Of a DNA stretch of 64,000 nt, positions 1 to 8,034 are shown piece by piece (the stretch's first letter is position 1; each line of letters starts with the position of its first letter). This DNA comes from JBBIRW01 sp037441565 (lineage in GTDB: Bacteria > Desulfobacterota > JBBIRW01). Made by a program: the position numbers and the translations under genes. The stretch lies in assembly GCA_037441565.1 (NCBI GenBank), contig JBBIRW010000004.1, forward strand, positions 62,001 to 126,000, written 5' to 3'. The notes beneath the pieces are model-generated. The model was not told the origin of the DNA, searched no databases, and was given only the letters and a program-made list of their open reading frames with translations.

Positions 1-39
1 ATGAAGCTGTGAGAATAAGGACAGGTGAGAGAGGTGAAG

Positions 40-279
40 ATGCGCTCTGAAAAAGAGGAATTAAAGAAGCGGATAGAGAAGCTTGAGAGAAAGCTTAAAT
101 CGAGGATTATTGTTGAGAAGGCAAAGGGTTATCTGATGGAGTGGACCGGAAGCTCGGAAGAATCCGCTTACATCGTCATGAGAAGATTGAGTATGGATAC
201 GGGAAGATCTATCCGCGATATAGCCGAGGGAATAATCTTTGCATGGAAATGTATAGATATGATAAAGGAGGGAGATTAA
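40..279 (+). CDS. ANTAR-domain RNA-binding protein (small, stand-alone)
   Basis: A protein of about 79 residues: a charged, coiled-coil-like N-terminus (about residues 1-25) followed by an ANTAR domain with the family's conserved pattern (KAKGYLME, SEESAYIVMRRLSM, RSIRDIAEGII). ANTAR domains bind paired hairpins in nascent mRNA and prevent termination, and usually sit behind a receiver or GAF domain; here the domain stands alone. I prefer ATG at 40 because GAGG lies five bases upstream of it; an in-frame GTG at 25 would add five residues. It is followed after one base by a glutamine amidotransferase and then NAD synthase, which suggests a role in nitrogen or glutamine-linked control. That role is inferred from context only. 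The ANTAR assignment is fairly secure. Confidence 0.8.
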   Translation: MRSEKEELKKRIEKLERKLKSRIIVEKAKGYLMEWTGSSEESAYIVMRRLSMDTGRSIRDIAEGIIFAWKCIDMIKEGD

Positions 280-280
280 A

Positions 281-1009
281 ATGGGATGGTGCAAGCAGAA
301 GAAGATCCTCGTTATTCAGCATGATATAAGCGAGGGACCAGGGCTATTTGGTCCTCTTATAGATGAAAGTGGATTCATACTGGAACTATGCGAGGTTTAT
401 AAAGGAAAGAGGATTCCTACCGGCCTTGATGATTTTTCCTCCGTTATTTCCCTTGGAGGACCAATGAGCGCAAATGAATATGAAAGATTTCCCTTCCTTC
501 TTGAAGAGGAGTCCATGATAAAGGAAATCCTTAGAAGAGGGATCCCCTTTCTTGGTATATGTCTCGGGGCTCAGATGCTTGCAAAGGCTTGCGGAGCAAG
601 GGTATGGAAGGGTCCGCAAAAGGAGATCGGATGGGGGAGGGTTTCTCTAACACCTCAGGGGTTCGATGATCCAGTTTTTCAGGGATTCAACGGCGAGATC
701 CCTGTTTTTCAATGGCATGGTGAAACATTTGAGATACCTGAAAACGGGATTTTGCTTGCTTCCTCCCAGCTCTACCCGAATCAGGCAGTTAAAGTGGGAA
801 GTCGTGCTTATGGGATTCAGTTCCATCTTGAGGTAACAAGGGATATGGTCTCTGAATGGGTTGAGAATTCGCGAGAGGAATTGATAAGGGATGGTTTTGA
901 TCCAGAGATTATTGAAAGGGAGACCGATATAAACATTGCCATTATGGAATACTGGATGAGAAGATTCTGGAAGAATTTTCTGGAAGATGTAGTCCTGACT
1001 GGCTTTTGA
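281..1009 (+). CDS. Class I glutamine amidotransferase (GMP-synthase-like, stand-alone)
   Basis: 242 residues forming a single GATase1 domain that releases ammonia from glutamine. The triad is intact: nucleophile C94 in GICLGAQ, and H182/E184 in FHLEV. QWHGE near residue 144 is typical of the stand-alone GMP-synthase-like subfamily (YfeJ-like). There is no synthetase domain, so the acceptor of the ammonia is unknown. The strong ribosome site AAGGAGG precedes ATG 281, which lies one base after the ANTAR stop. Neighbours are an ANTAR regulator and glutamine-dependent NAD synthase. NadE carries its own glutaminase domain, so this protein is unlikely to be its missing subunit. It could instead deglutamylate a gamma-glutamyl compound, as some relatives do. 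Family call secure, substrate unknown. Confidence 0.85.
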   Translation: MGWCKQKKILVIQHDISEGPGLFGPLIDESGFILELCEVYKGKRIPTGLDDFSSVISLGGPMSANEYERFPFLLEEESMIKEILRRGIPFLGICLGAQMLAKACGARVWKGPQKEIGWGRVSLTPQGFDDPVFQGFNGEIPVFQWHGETFEIPENGILLASSQLYPNQAVKVGSRAYGIQFHLEVTRDMVSEWVENSREELIRDGFDPEIIERETDINIAIMEYWMRRFWKNFLEDVVLTGF

Positions 1010-1042
1010 TTATTACAGTAAAGCTGTATAATAAACAGGGAT

Positions 1043-2800
1043 ATGAGGAGTTTAAGGGTTGCCCTTGCCCAGATAAATACAACGGTTGGTGATATCTCCG
1101 GGAATGTCAAAAAAATAAACGAATACATATCAATGGCGAAGGAACTAAAGGTTGATTTGATAGCCTTTCCTGAACTCTGTATCACAGGATATCCTCCGGA
1201 GGATCTTCTCCTTAATCCTGCATTCATAGATGAAAATTTAAGGGCGCTTGATGATGTGGCGAGATCGTCAAAAGATATAACTGTAATCATTGGATTTGTT
1301 GATAAGGATGATGATATATTCAATGCAGCAGCACTTATAAATAATGGAGAGATTGTTGCTAAGTATCACAAGATATACCTACCCAATTACAGTGTCTTTG
1401 ATGAATACAGATATTTCCAGGCAGGAAGGGATATACTGCTTTTTTCTCTTCATGGTGTAACAATTGGTTTAAGTATATGTGAGGATATATGGTATCCTGG
1501 TGATCCAACAAGGGCACAGGCGCTGCTGGGAAATGCAGAGCTCATCATAAATATTTCCTCCTCTCCATTTCACGCAGGAAAATCAAGATTCCGTGAGATG
1601 ATGCTGTGTACAAGGGCATCAGATAATAGGGTAAAGATAGCCTATGTGAACCTTGTTGGCGGTCAGGACGAACTGGTCTTCGATGGGTGCAGCTTCATAA
1701 TAAATGAAAAAGGGCAGACCATTGCTATAGGTAAACAGTTTGAGGAGGATCTTATTGTTGCCGATATCAATGCTGATGATGTATTTCGGGAAAGATTACA
1801 TGATCCAAGGCGAAGAGCGGAGAAGATTTCTCTTAGCCTTTCGGAAGAAGAGTTTTACCAGAGAAGGATTAAGAAGATCATCCTTAAAGGTTCCCCTAAA
1901 TATGATCCCAAACCCTCATTACCTGAAAGAAATGTTAGGAGGATCGAAGGGGTGGAGGAGATTTACAGGGCATTGACACTTGGTGTAAGGGATTATGTGA
2001 GGAAGAACTCCTTTGAGAAGGTCCTGATAGGAATAAGCGGAGGAATCGATTCTGCGCTTACTGCAGCCATAGCTGTGGATGCACTTGGAAGGGATTCGGT
2101 TATCGGTGTTACAATGCCATCCAGGTACTCATCATCCGAAACGAGAAGGGATGCGGAAAGGCTTGCCAGGAATCTCGGCATAAGATTAATTGAGATTTCT
2201 ATAGAACCTGTGTTTCAGGAATATACAAAGCTCCTTGAGCCGACATTCAGTGGAATGAAAATGGATGTGACAGAGGAGAATCTTCAGGCAAGGATAAGGG
2301 GAAACCTGCTTATGGCCCTTTCAAACAAATTTGGATGGCTTGTTCTGAGTACGGGAAACAAAAGTGAAACAAGCACTGGTTACTGCACCCTTTATGGTGA
2401 TATGGTGGGTGGATTTTCCGTACTCAAGGATGTTCTTAAAACCACAGTATATGAGCTTGCAAAATACAGAAACAGCCTTGAGGGAAGGGAGGTAATTCCG
2501 GTAAGTATAATCGAAAGAATTCCAAGCGCTGAACTGAGAGAAGATCAAAAAGATACTGATACATTGCCTCCTTATGAAATCCTTGATGGGATACTTAAGG
2601 CATATGTGGAGGAAGACAGACCCTTTCAGGAGATAGTTGACATGGGTTTTGATCCCTTGGTTGTGAAGAAGGTTATAGAGATGGTTGACAGGAATGAGTA
2701 TAAGAGAAGGCAGGCACCTCCCGGAATAAAGATCACTCCACGTGCATTCGGAAAGGACAGAAGATTTCCTATAACAAACAGATACAGATGTCAGGGATAA
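1043..2800 (+). CDS. nadE: Glutamine-dependent NAD+ synthetase
   Basis: 585 residues in two domains. The N-terminal nitrilase-type glutaminase (about 1-270) has the Glu-Lys-Cys triad: E44 in FPEL, K110 in YHKIYLP and C146 in SICEDIW. The C-terminal ATP-pyrophosphatase domain has the P-loop SGGIDS near residue 331, LSTGNKSE and the GDMVGG segment. It amidates nicotinic acid adenine dinucleotide to NAD+, with ammonia from glutamine channelled between the domains. The length matches the two-domain form. The start at 1043 gives the family's usual N-terminus (RVALAQIN). nadB (10107-11720, minus strand) supplies an earlier step of the same pathway. The gene ends two bases before the convergent secretin gene, leaving no room for a terminator. 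Confidence 0.96.
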   Translation: MRSLRVALAQINTTVGDISGNVKKINEYISMAKELKVDLIAFPELCITGYPPEDLLLNPAFIDENLRALDDVARSSKDITVIIGFVDKDDDIFNAAALINNGEIVAKYHKIYLPNYSVFDEYRYFQAGRDILLFSLHGVTIGLSICEDIWYPGDPTRAQALLGNAELIINISSSPFHAGKSRFREMMLCTRASDNRVKIAYVNLVGGQDELVFDGCSFIINEKGQTIAIGKQFEEDLIVADINADDVFRERLHDPRRRAEKISLSLSEEEFYQRRIKKIILKGSPKYDPKPSLPERNVRRIEGVEEIYRALTLGVRDYVRKNSFEKVLIGISGGIDSALTAAIAVDALGRDSVIGVTMPSRYSSSETRRDAERLARNLGIRLIEISIEPVFQEYTKLLEPTFSGMKMDVTEENLQARIRGNLLMALSNKFGWLVLSTGNKSETSTGYCTLYGDMVGGFSVLKDVLKTTVYELAKYRNSLEGREVIPVSIIERIPSAELREDQKDTDTLPPYEILDGILKAYVEEDRPFQEIVDMGFDPLVVKKVIEMVDRNEYKRRQAPPGIKITPRAFGKDRRFPITNRYRCQG

Positions 2801-2802
2801 TA

Positions 2803-4242
2803 TTAATTCAATATTTTAAATCCTTTATTTAAACCGATTTCCTCAAATTTTTTTCTTATTCTTTCTATGTCATCGCTCTGTGAAGAAGTTCCAGGTTCTA
2901 CTATCCTTGGGGTTATAAAAACAATCATCTCCGATTTTTTATCCTGAAATGAACGGGATTTAAATAATTCTCCTATGATCGGGAGGTCCCCGATAGCAGG
3001 TATTGAATTTATATCGTTTCCCTCGATCGAGCTCACGAGACCGGAGAGTGCAACTGTTTCTCCATTTGTGGTATTAACAGATGTCCTCACCCTTCTTGTT
3101 ATGATTCCGGGTATTCCACTTAAAGATGTTGATTTATCAAGGGAACTGATCTCTGCTGATATATCAGTCATAATGTTCCCATTTTCATCAACCTGAGGAC
3201 TGATATGAAGCATGATCCCATATTCTTTCCATTCAACACTGGCGCTCCTTTCACTTACTAACAGAACCGGTATCTGTCCACCAGCTATAAAGTCGGCTTT
3301 CTCCCCACTCCTGCAAAGAAGTCGGGGATTGGCAAGTATCCTTCCTTGACCGTTCTGAGACAGAAAATTTATAAGGGCTGAGATGCCGGAGGATATGTTT
3401 ACACTTCCTGAAAGTTTCCCTCTGGGAATGGGTTTTGAAACCTGAATTGAAGAAGATAATTCCAGGAAATCCTGCCAGTCAATGCCTATATTTCTGAGGA
3501 AATGTCTGTTGATCTCAAGCACATGAACATCTATTTCAACCATTTTTTTAAGTGAGTTTCCAATCTTGACAAAATTCTTTATCAGACCTGGATAATCCGA
3601 TGTAATCGAATCTATTTTCTTTAATTCATCATCTGATGATACCTCTCCTTCGAGGCATATAGTATCAACCATTCGGGTTAGCTTTATATTTTTAAAATTT
3701 ATTTTATAGAGCGACTCCTTTAATTCCTGGATCGCATCCGTTATCAGATCAGGAGTTATGCTAATGTTACAAAGGATCCTCTCCTGATTTAATGATATGT
3801 ATTTCATCAGTTTCCTGTAAACTCTTATATCATTTAATGTCCCTGTAACAGAAACTTTCTCTCCATCACGGGAAATCTTAATTTGACCTCCACTATTGCC
3901 TATAATTCTTTCTATCCCATGTTTTATTTCCCATTGCTGTCTGCTCCATACTGATATTTCAATTGTCTTCTTTTCATTTGACTTGAGCCATATTGTAAGA
4001 TTCGTATTTCCATTCCCTGTTCCTGTTATTAAAAGTTCATCACCTGAATCGAGCACTCGGAGATTAGCAATAGCCGGATTAGCAAGGGCTACCCTTTTTA
4101 TTCCTTTTAGATGGATAAGATGCTGATGTCCGATACATATGTTTATATTTTCATTATCCATTGCATAAACGATCACTGGAATTAATAACATTGATATCAA
4201 AAAAATAGTTTTGAATTTTTTATTCTGTAATATTTGCACCAA
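2803..4242 (-). CDS. cpaC: Tad/Flp pilus secretin (CpaC/RcpA family)
   Basis: 479 residues. A hydrophobic N-terminal signal (about 1-28) is followed by the pilus-assembly N-domain (KRVALANPAIANL, about 50-100), a BON-like domain (about 120-220) and a C-terminal secretin domain starting near VEIDVHVLEIN. Conserved secretin features include ILANPRLL, FIAGGQIPVL, the GLVSS segment and the terminal PIIGELFKS and VFITPRIV motifs. Secretins form the outer-membrane ring through which Flp pili leave. It is the last gene of the minus-strand Tad locus and starts 23 bases inside the end of cpaB, implying coupled translation. No pilotin gene is visible beside it. A type II secretin is unlikely given the BON/CpaC layout and the neighbours. 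Confidence 0.92.
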   Translation of the reverse strand: MVQILQNKKFKTIFLISMLLIPVIVYAMDNENINICIGHQHLIHLKGIKRVALANPAIANLRVLDSGDELLITGTGNGNTNLTIWLKSNEKKTIEISVWSRQQWEIKHGIERIIGNSGGQIKISRDGEKVSVTGTLNDIRVYRKLMKYISLNQERILCNISITPDLITDAIQELKESLYKINFKNIKLTRMVDTICLEGEVSSDDELKKIDSITSDYPGLIKNFVKIGNSLKKMVEIDVHVLEINRHFLRNIGIDWQDFLELSSSIQVSKPIPRGKLSGSVNISSGISALINFLSQNGQGRILANPRLLCRSGEKADFIAGGQIPVLLVSERSASVEWKEYGIMLHISPQVDENGNIMTDISAEISSLDKSTSLSGIPGIITRRVRTSVNTTNGETVALSGLVSSIEGNDINSIPAIGDLPIIGELFKSRSFQDKKSEMIVFITPRIVEPGTSSQSDDIERIRKKFEEIGLNKGFKILN

Positions 4243-5005
4243 GGATCACCTCCACATTATGATTTTTTCTCTTATCTTTAAAATATAAGCTTTTATAGGT
4301 TATCTCGTTGATATTTCTGATTCTCTTTTTGTCAGTAGGATTTCTCAGGACGATGGAAAGTTTCCCATTATCACGGAAGAATACAAGCAGCGCCGCATCT
4401 TCAGGCTTCATTAAAAGTGTAATATTGCTATAGCTGCTATCCGATTCATCAGTTTCGCTGTTTTTAACCTCATCTTTTCTTTTTATTCCTGTTGAAATAA
4501 TCTCTATATTCTGGAATAAAAGCACTGTTTTTGTTTCGCTTGAAGCAGGATCAGAAAATGTGACAAAGATATCAACCCTATCACCAGGTTTAAGCGAATG
4601 GGAGAGGGAGTTTATATCATCAATTTCAACCGTTACAGCGCGATAATCCGAAGGAAGGGTTCTGGATAAATTATCGGAGTCATTGCTATCAATATGGATT
4701 GACCTTAAAATATCACCTTTTTTTGCGGATATTGAAACCCTTCTTCCCTGTAAATCTCCTATCTGTGATTCAGTAATAACCGTTGAATCAAGAAACCTTA
4801 CAGGTATCTCCTTTATTTCAAATATATCAGGATCTATCAATGTTCCCCGTTCAACATCATATTTAAATACAAAAACTCTCTGCAACTCCATTCCTTCATA
4901 AATCGATGCTTTCATTTGATTGATATATCTGTATATAAGTATGAGTGAGATGAGAGCAGCAACAAAGCTGAAAATAATCGGTAAGAATGGTTTTATTCTA
5001 TCCAT
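4220..5005 (-). CDS. cpaB: Flp pilus assembly protein CpaB/RcpC
   Basis: 261 residues. One N-terminal membrane segment (about 9-27) is followed by a SAF domain: VERGTLIDPDIFEIKEIP, then SAKKGDILR, the usual CpaB opening. A second domain (about 105-235) carries RAVTVEIDDI and LKPGDRVDIFVTF, the RcpC/CpaB hallmark. The protein is anchored in the inner membrane and works with the secretin in the periplasm. It overlaps cpaC by 23 bases and follows the 69-residue prepilin-like gene by ten. The length is at the short end of the family. The region 150-175 contains a Ser/Asp/Glu-rich loop. Assignment is confident from domain order plus neighbour. Confidence 0.9.
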   Translation of the reverse strand: MDRIKPFLPIIFSFVAALISLILIYRYINQMKASIYEGMELQRVFVFKYDVERGTLIDPDIFEIKEIPVRFLDSTVITESQIGDLQGRRVSISAKKGDILRSIHIDSNDSDNLSRTLPSDYRAVTVEIDDINSLSHSLKPGDRVDIFVTFSDPASSETKTVLLFQNIEIISTGIKRKDEVKNSETDESDSSYSNITLLMKPEDAALLVFFRDNGKLSIVLRNPTDKKRIRNINEITYKSLYFKDKRKNHNVEVILGANITE

Positions 5006-5015
5006 GTTGTCTCCT

Positions 5016-5225
5016 TTATGGAAAAGGTTTATAGATAATGGAAAAAATGATCTTAATGTATTTATGTATAGCCTTTTCCAGTAGGCCTGTGATAAAAATA
5101 AAAGAGAGAATTATCGTTACTGATAGAAGAAGATATTCCACTAATCCCTGTGCTGTAATATTTGAGATTTTACATTTTATTTTCCGGTAGAAAAGCAACT
5201 TATTCCTCCATGAGAAATAGAACAT
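5016..5225 (-). CDS. Small Flp/TadE-like prepilin (69 aa)
   Basis: 69 residues with the class III prepilin signature AQGLVEYLLL at about 25-34 followed by a hydrophobic stretch to about residue 48. Glu at +5 and Tyr at +6 of the presumed mature protein match Flp. The residue before the cleavage site is Ala, where Flp and both TadE-like proteins of this locus have Gly. A basic, Lys/Arg-rich leader precedes it and a short hydrophobic, basic tail follows. It overlaps the end of the upstream unknown gene by 26 bases and is followed by cpaB. It may be a minor pilin or pseudopilin. Family membership is clear from the motif; the exact role is not. Confidence 0.65.
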   Translation of the reverse strand: MFYFSWRNKLLFYRKIKCKISNITAQGLVEYLLLSVTIILSFIFITGLLEKAIHKYIKIIFSIIYKPFP

Positions 5226-5874
5226 TTGTTGATTTCATTTCCGGCGAATAATAAATTGTTGCTATACATGTCTTACCATTCTTTTTAAAGATTAACAGAT
5301 GTGAATTGATTCCATCCCCTTCCTCAGATTGAATTGACCAGGAACTATTTTTAAATACATTGCGATAATATTTGATATTATTTCTAACTGAATCCGGATT
5401 GGAAACAATCATAGTTCTTGTGATTTTTCTCTTATCTTTTGATATGATATCCATGAGTATTATGGATCCCGATTTGAGGTTAAAAGGGTTTTTATTATGA
5501 ATATGTTTGCCAATATCGATGGATGAAAGAAATACCCTGTATTTATCTTTTTGATTATCCTTTAATATAAGAACACCATTTATTTTATTGCCATCAACTG
5601 CGCTTAACATATACATTCCCTCCGCTGAGTTTTCTACAGGTTTGAGGCCTTTCTTCCGGAAATAGAATGAATAATAATCTATGATACTCGCAGGATTATG
5701 ACTGGTTTCAAAGAAATATACTCTCGTAGGGAAGCCATTGATGATCAATTCTTCTCCTATTGGAGTTAACGCATGATTTTTATAACCCGGGAAAGCAGAG
5801 GATTCTGAACTTATCATAAAGATCAAATGGATTAATAACATGAATATTTTTCGGTTTATATTACCTCTTTTCAT
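5200..5874 (-). CDS. Unknown exported protein with an internal duplication, in the Tad locus
   Basis: 224 residues that I do not recognise as a named family. There is a basic N-terminus and hydrophobic segment (about 9-22) ending in SSESSAFPG, consistent with an exported protein cleaved near residue 28. The rest appears to be two related units, about 36-120 and 133-222. Each has an extended opening, a helix with a paired aromatic (IIDYYSFYFRKKG in the first, NIKYYRNVFKNSS in the second), then a hydrophobic strand and a closing strand pair (VLILKDNQ, LLIFKKNGK). The gene overlaps the upstream TadE-like gene by 14 bases and the downstream prepilin-like gene by 26, so it belongs to the pilus operon. 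A periplasmic or minor pilus-assembly role is a guess from position. Confidence 0.6.
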   Translation of the reverse strand: MKRGNINRKIFMLLIHLIFMISSESSAFPGYKNHALTPIGEELIINGFPTRVYFFETSHNPASIIDYYSFYFRKKGLKPVENSAEGMYMLSAVDGNKINGVLILKDNQKDKYRVFLSSIDIGKHIHNKNPFNLKSGSIILMDIISKDKRKITRTMIVSNPDSVRNNIKYYRNVFKNSSWSIQSEEGDGINSHLLIFKKNGKTCIATIYYSPEMKSTNVLFLMEE

Positions 5875-6454
5875 TATTGATAACTGGTAATGAATCAGGA
5901 TTTATCCTTGGTTTATATATATTCAGTAACCCTAAAGGGCTACCTTTTCCAATCCATCCAATTTTTCCTCCCAGATAAATTTTCGATACCCTTTCTTTCA
6001 TTTCATTATCCGATGATGAAAACCATGAATTGGAGAGGATTGTCTGTGTAGATGATAAACTGTAATTTATTTTGAATCTTGTTAGAATGTTTGAAGAAAC
6101 AGGAAGAGAAATGCTGCAGGAGATTTTTCCATTTTTATTTAATCCTGCAAGTTTTACAATACCTTGTGAAAGAGGATCTATTCTAAAATTTTTGATTATT
6201 GAGTTAGTAGTTCTGTCGATTCCGGAGTAGTTTGGATCTTTTATTATTCTTGCAATTTCATTATTAATGTGAGAGTCATTAACTCCTTTTGCTTTTTCCC
6301 AGATTGCAAATCTCGTTGCCTCCTGAACACTCAACTTTTTGGGAAGAATATTGAAAGAATCTTTGAGAAAGAAGATAAGAAGGATGAAAACGGGGACCAC
6401 TATTAGGAATTCAACCAATGCCTGTCCTTTATTGTTTATCTTTGCCATAGTCAT
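5861..6454 (-). CDS. TadE-like pseudopilin (197 aa)
   Basis: 197 residues with the TadE/TadF N-terminus NNKGQALVEFLIVVPVFIL: a basic leader, Gly before the cleavage point, Glu at +5, then a single hydrophobic helix (about 12-32) containing the PVF motif. The remaining 160 residues are expected to be periplasmic. TadE-like proteins are minor pseudopilins processed by the same peptidase as Flp and are needed for pilus assembly. The C-terminal part has no motif I recognise. The gene lies three bases after the TadG-like gene and overlaps the next gene by 14. ATG at 6454 is followed by a second in-frame ATG two codons on, so the exact start is uncertain by two residues. Confidence 0.78.
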   Translation of the reverse strand: MTMAKINNKGQALVEFLIVVPVFILLIFFLKDSFNILPKKLSVQEATRFAIWEKAKGVNDSHINNEIARIIKDPNYSGIDRTTNSIIKNFRIDPLSQGIVKLAGLNKNGKISCSISLPVSSNILTRFKINYSLSSTQTILSNSWFSSSDNEMKERVSKIYLGGKIGWIGKGSPLGLLNIYKPRINPDSLPVINNEKR

Positions 6455-6457
6455 TCC

Positions 6458-7540
6458 TCAATGTAGTATAAAATCGATCAGGTATTTTGGAATATATCTT
6501 CTCAAATAAGTTTCTTTTATTCTGGCAAGCCTGACATGCCAGTATGGATTAAAGAGATTCGGTTCTTCATTGCGATCGGGTCTTTTATAATAAACTATTG
6601 CCCTTGATATTGAAGTTAATCTACCATCTGTTTCTTCGAGGATGTTTTTATTAAAGAGCGATGAATCCTTGATGTTTTTCTTAAGGATTAACAGAAATTC
6701 AATCTTATCCCCTTCATTATTTTTTAGCGTTAAGTAATTGTGAATTCCACTGTATCCAAATTCTGAGGCATGGACTTCTTTTGAAATAATCTTCTTCTTT
6801 TTGATAAGCGGGATCTTTATCCTGTCAAAACCTTTTATATCCTTTTTATAGATTTCAGTCCCTCCTCTGTATCCAAACGGTCCTTTCCTTTCACGGAAGA
6901 ATCTGTCAATTGTTTCGAGTGTAACCTTCCTTACCCCCTCCCAGCTTCCGGAACCTATAGAACCTGTAAATAATCTGCTATTTATGATTGAAAGAGGAAT
7001 CGATGCATCAATTTCAGCACGAGAGTCATTATCCTTTGCGATTTCTTTTGCGACATTGTTTATTGAAATTAATGTATTTTTAAAATAAAGGTCCTGACTC
7101 CGGGAAATAATTGAGTTTAATGCATTTGCATAGGGTATCAGGATTGAGCAGTTTATTCTTGCAATATTAACTGCAGCCTGTGAGCCTGATTCAAGGATCA
7201 CCGCGATGATATTTCCAATAGGGATCATTTTTAAGATGAAACCAGCTTTATTCATGATATCATTCACAAAAAGCGTAAATGAATAGAGAGATGTTAGATG
7301 GGATATCAGCACGAGATGAGATATCATTGCTCTGTTGGTATAGGCTGCATAATTCATCGCCCTTGCCTGCATTATTGCAGCCGAGCAAGCTGCAGCATCA
7401 GCTGCATTTTGCAATTTAATTCTTTCATAAATTCCATGTCCAACTGAAATAAATGCCTTTGAGAATATAATCGCTGTCATTATAACAAGAGAAAAGATAA
7501 CAAGTATTGATCCATTTTTATCTTTTAAAATTTTATTCAT
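6458..7540 (-). CDS. TadG-like pilus assembly protein
   Basis: 360 residues. The N-terminus has a short leader (KDKNGSILVIFSLVIM) and one membrane helix (about 10-30), then RIKLQNAADAAACSAA at about 39-54, the typical TadG/Flp-assembly signature (LQNAADAAALAAA). Unlike Flp and TadE there is no Glu at +5 after the Gly, so processing by the prepilin peptidase is doubtful. A second hydrophobic region lies at about 100-125. The Ala- and Met-rich region (about 54-75) and the later soluble region lack a recognisable von Willebrand domain, which longer TadG proteins carry. It overlaps the preceding TadE gene by four bases. Role in pilus assembly is by family and context. Confidence 0.72.
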   Translation of the reverse strand: MNKILKDKNGSILVIFSLVIMTAIIFSKAFISVGHGIYERIKLQNAADAAACSAAIMQARAMNYAAYTNRAMISHLVLISHLTSLYSFTLFVNDIMNKAGFILKMIPIGNIIAVILESGSQAAVNIARINCSILIPYANALNSIISRSQDLYFKNTLISINNVAKEIAKDNDSRAEIDASIPLSIINSRLFTGSIGSGSWEGVRKVTLETIDRFFRERKGPFGYRGGTEIYKKDIKGFDRIKIPLIKKKKIISKEVHASEFGYSGIHNYLTLKNNEGDKIEFLLILKKNIKDSSLFNKNILEETDGRLTSISRAIVYYKRPDRNEEPNLFNPYWHVRLARIKETYLRRYIPKYLIDFILH

Positions 7541-7998
7541 TTTTGAGTTACCTCTGTAAAACTCATTGTATAGCTCTTAGAAATGGTTATTCTTTTTCTT
7601 ATATAATCTGTTTCTATATCCAATATATTTGAGAGAATTAAAAACAATCTGTTCGCAACAGGGACTATCAATGGAAATCTATAATTTACATATGCAATAA
7701 CATAATCATTTATTCCTTTTTCAGATTTTACCTTTCTTATCTTCACGTTAAGGTCGCGTTTTAATGAATAGGCTCTCTCGATAGCACTTAGTGCCATCAT
7801 AGCGGATTTCTCAATTTCCTCTTTGTCATCTGACACAATGGCTGTTCTTGCTGCACAGAAGCTTGCATACTTTACGATTAAATTTCCGATGAGGATAAGG
7901 GAAAACTGAAGGATGGACGCAAATATAATTATAAATACCGGAAGGATGATAACATATTCCACGATTGCCTGACCCCTGTTATTCATATTAAACACCAT
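7537..7998 (-). CDS. tadE: TadE-like pseudopilin (153 aa)
   Basis: 153 residues with the motif MNNRGQAIVEYVIILPVFII: Gly before the cleavage site, Glu +5, Tyr +6, then one hydrophobic helix. The rest (about 45-153) is the soluble TadE domain. The annotated ATG at 7998 sits two bases after a 34-base perfect hairpin and has no ribosome site. The in-frame ATG at 7986 is preceded by GGTG at a plausible distance and gives the common MNNRGQ start, so 149 residues is at least as likely. It follows the pilin gene and overlaps the TadG-like gene by four bases. Family assignment is good. Confidence 0.82.
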   Translation of the reverse strand: MVFNMNNRGQAIVEYVIILPVFIIIFASILQFSLILIGNLIVKYASFCAARTAIVSDDKEEIEKSAMMALSAIERAYSLKRDLNVKIRKVKSEKGINDYVIAYVNYRFPLIVPVANRLFLILSNILDIETDYIRKRITISKSYTMSFTEVTQK

Positions 7999-8000
7999 CT

Positions 8001-8034
8001 AATAACTGGAGTGCCGAAAGGCACTCCAGTTATT
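8001..8034 (-). promoter_or_regulatory. Perfect 15-bp hairpin between flp and tadE
   Basis: AATAACTGGAGTGCC (8001-8015) is exactly inverted at 8020-8034, with a four-base loop. The stem begins in the flp stop codon (8033-8035) and ends two bases before the first tadE ATG. On the minus (transcript) strand no run of T follows, so it is not a classical intrinsic terminator. The likely role is 3'-end protection of flp mRNA or partial attenuation, giving much pilin and little pseudopilin. Structure certain from sequence, role inferred. Confidence 0.75.

Noticed and set aside
1..50. End of an upstream gene
   Set aside because: Two frames are possible (ending at 12 or at 50), too short to identify, so no feature is called.
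1027..1032. Perfect TATAAT just before nadE
   Set aside because: Transcription would start about 1-4 bases before the nadE ATG and no well-spaced -35 box is present, so it is probably chance in an AT-rich gap.
8001..8034. Hairpin as a classical intrinsic terminator
   Set aside because: No run of T follows on the transcribed side, and the rest of the pilus operon lies directly downstream.
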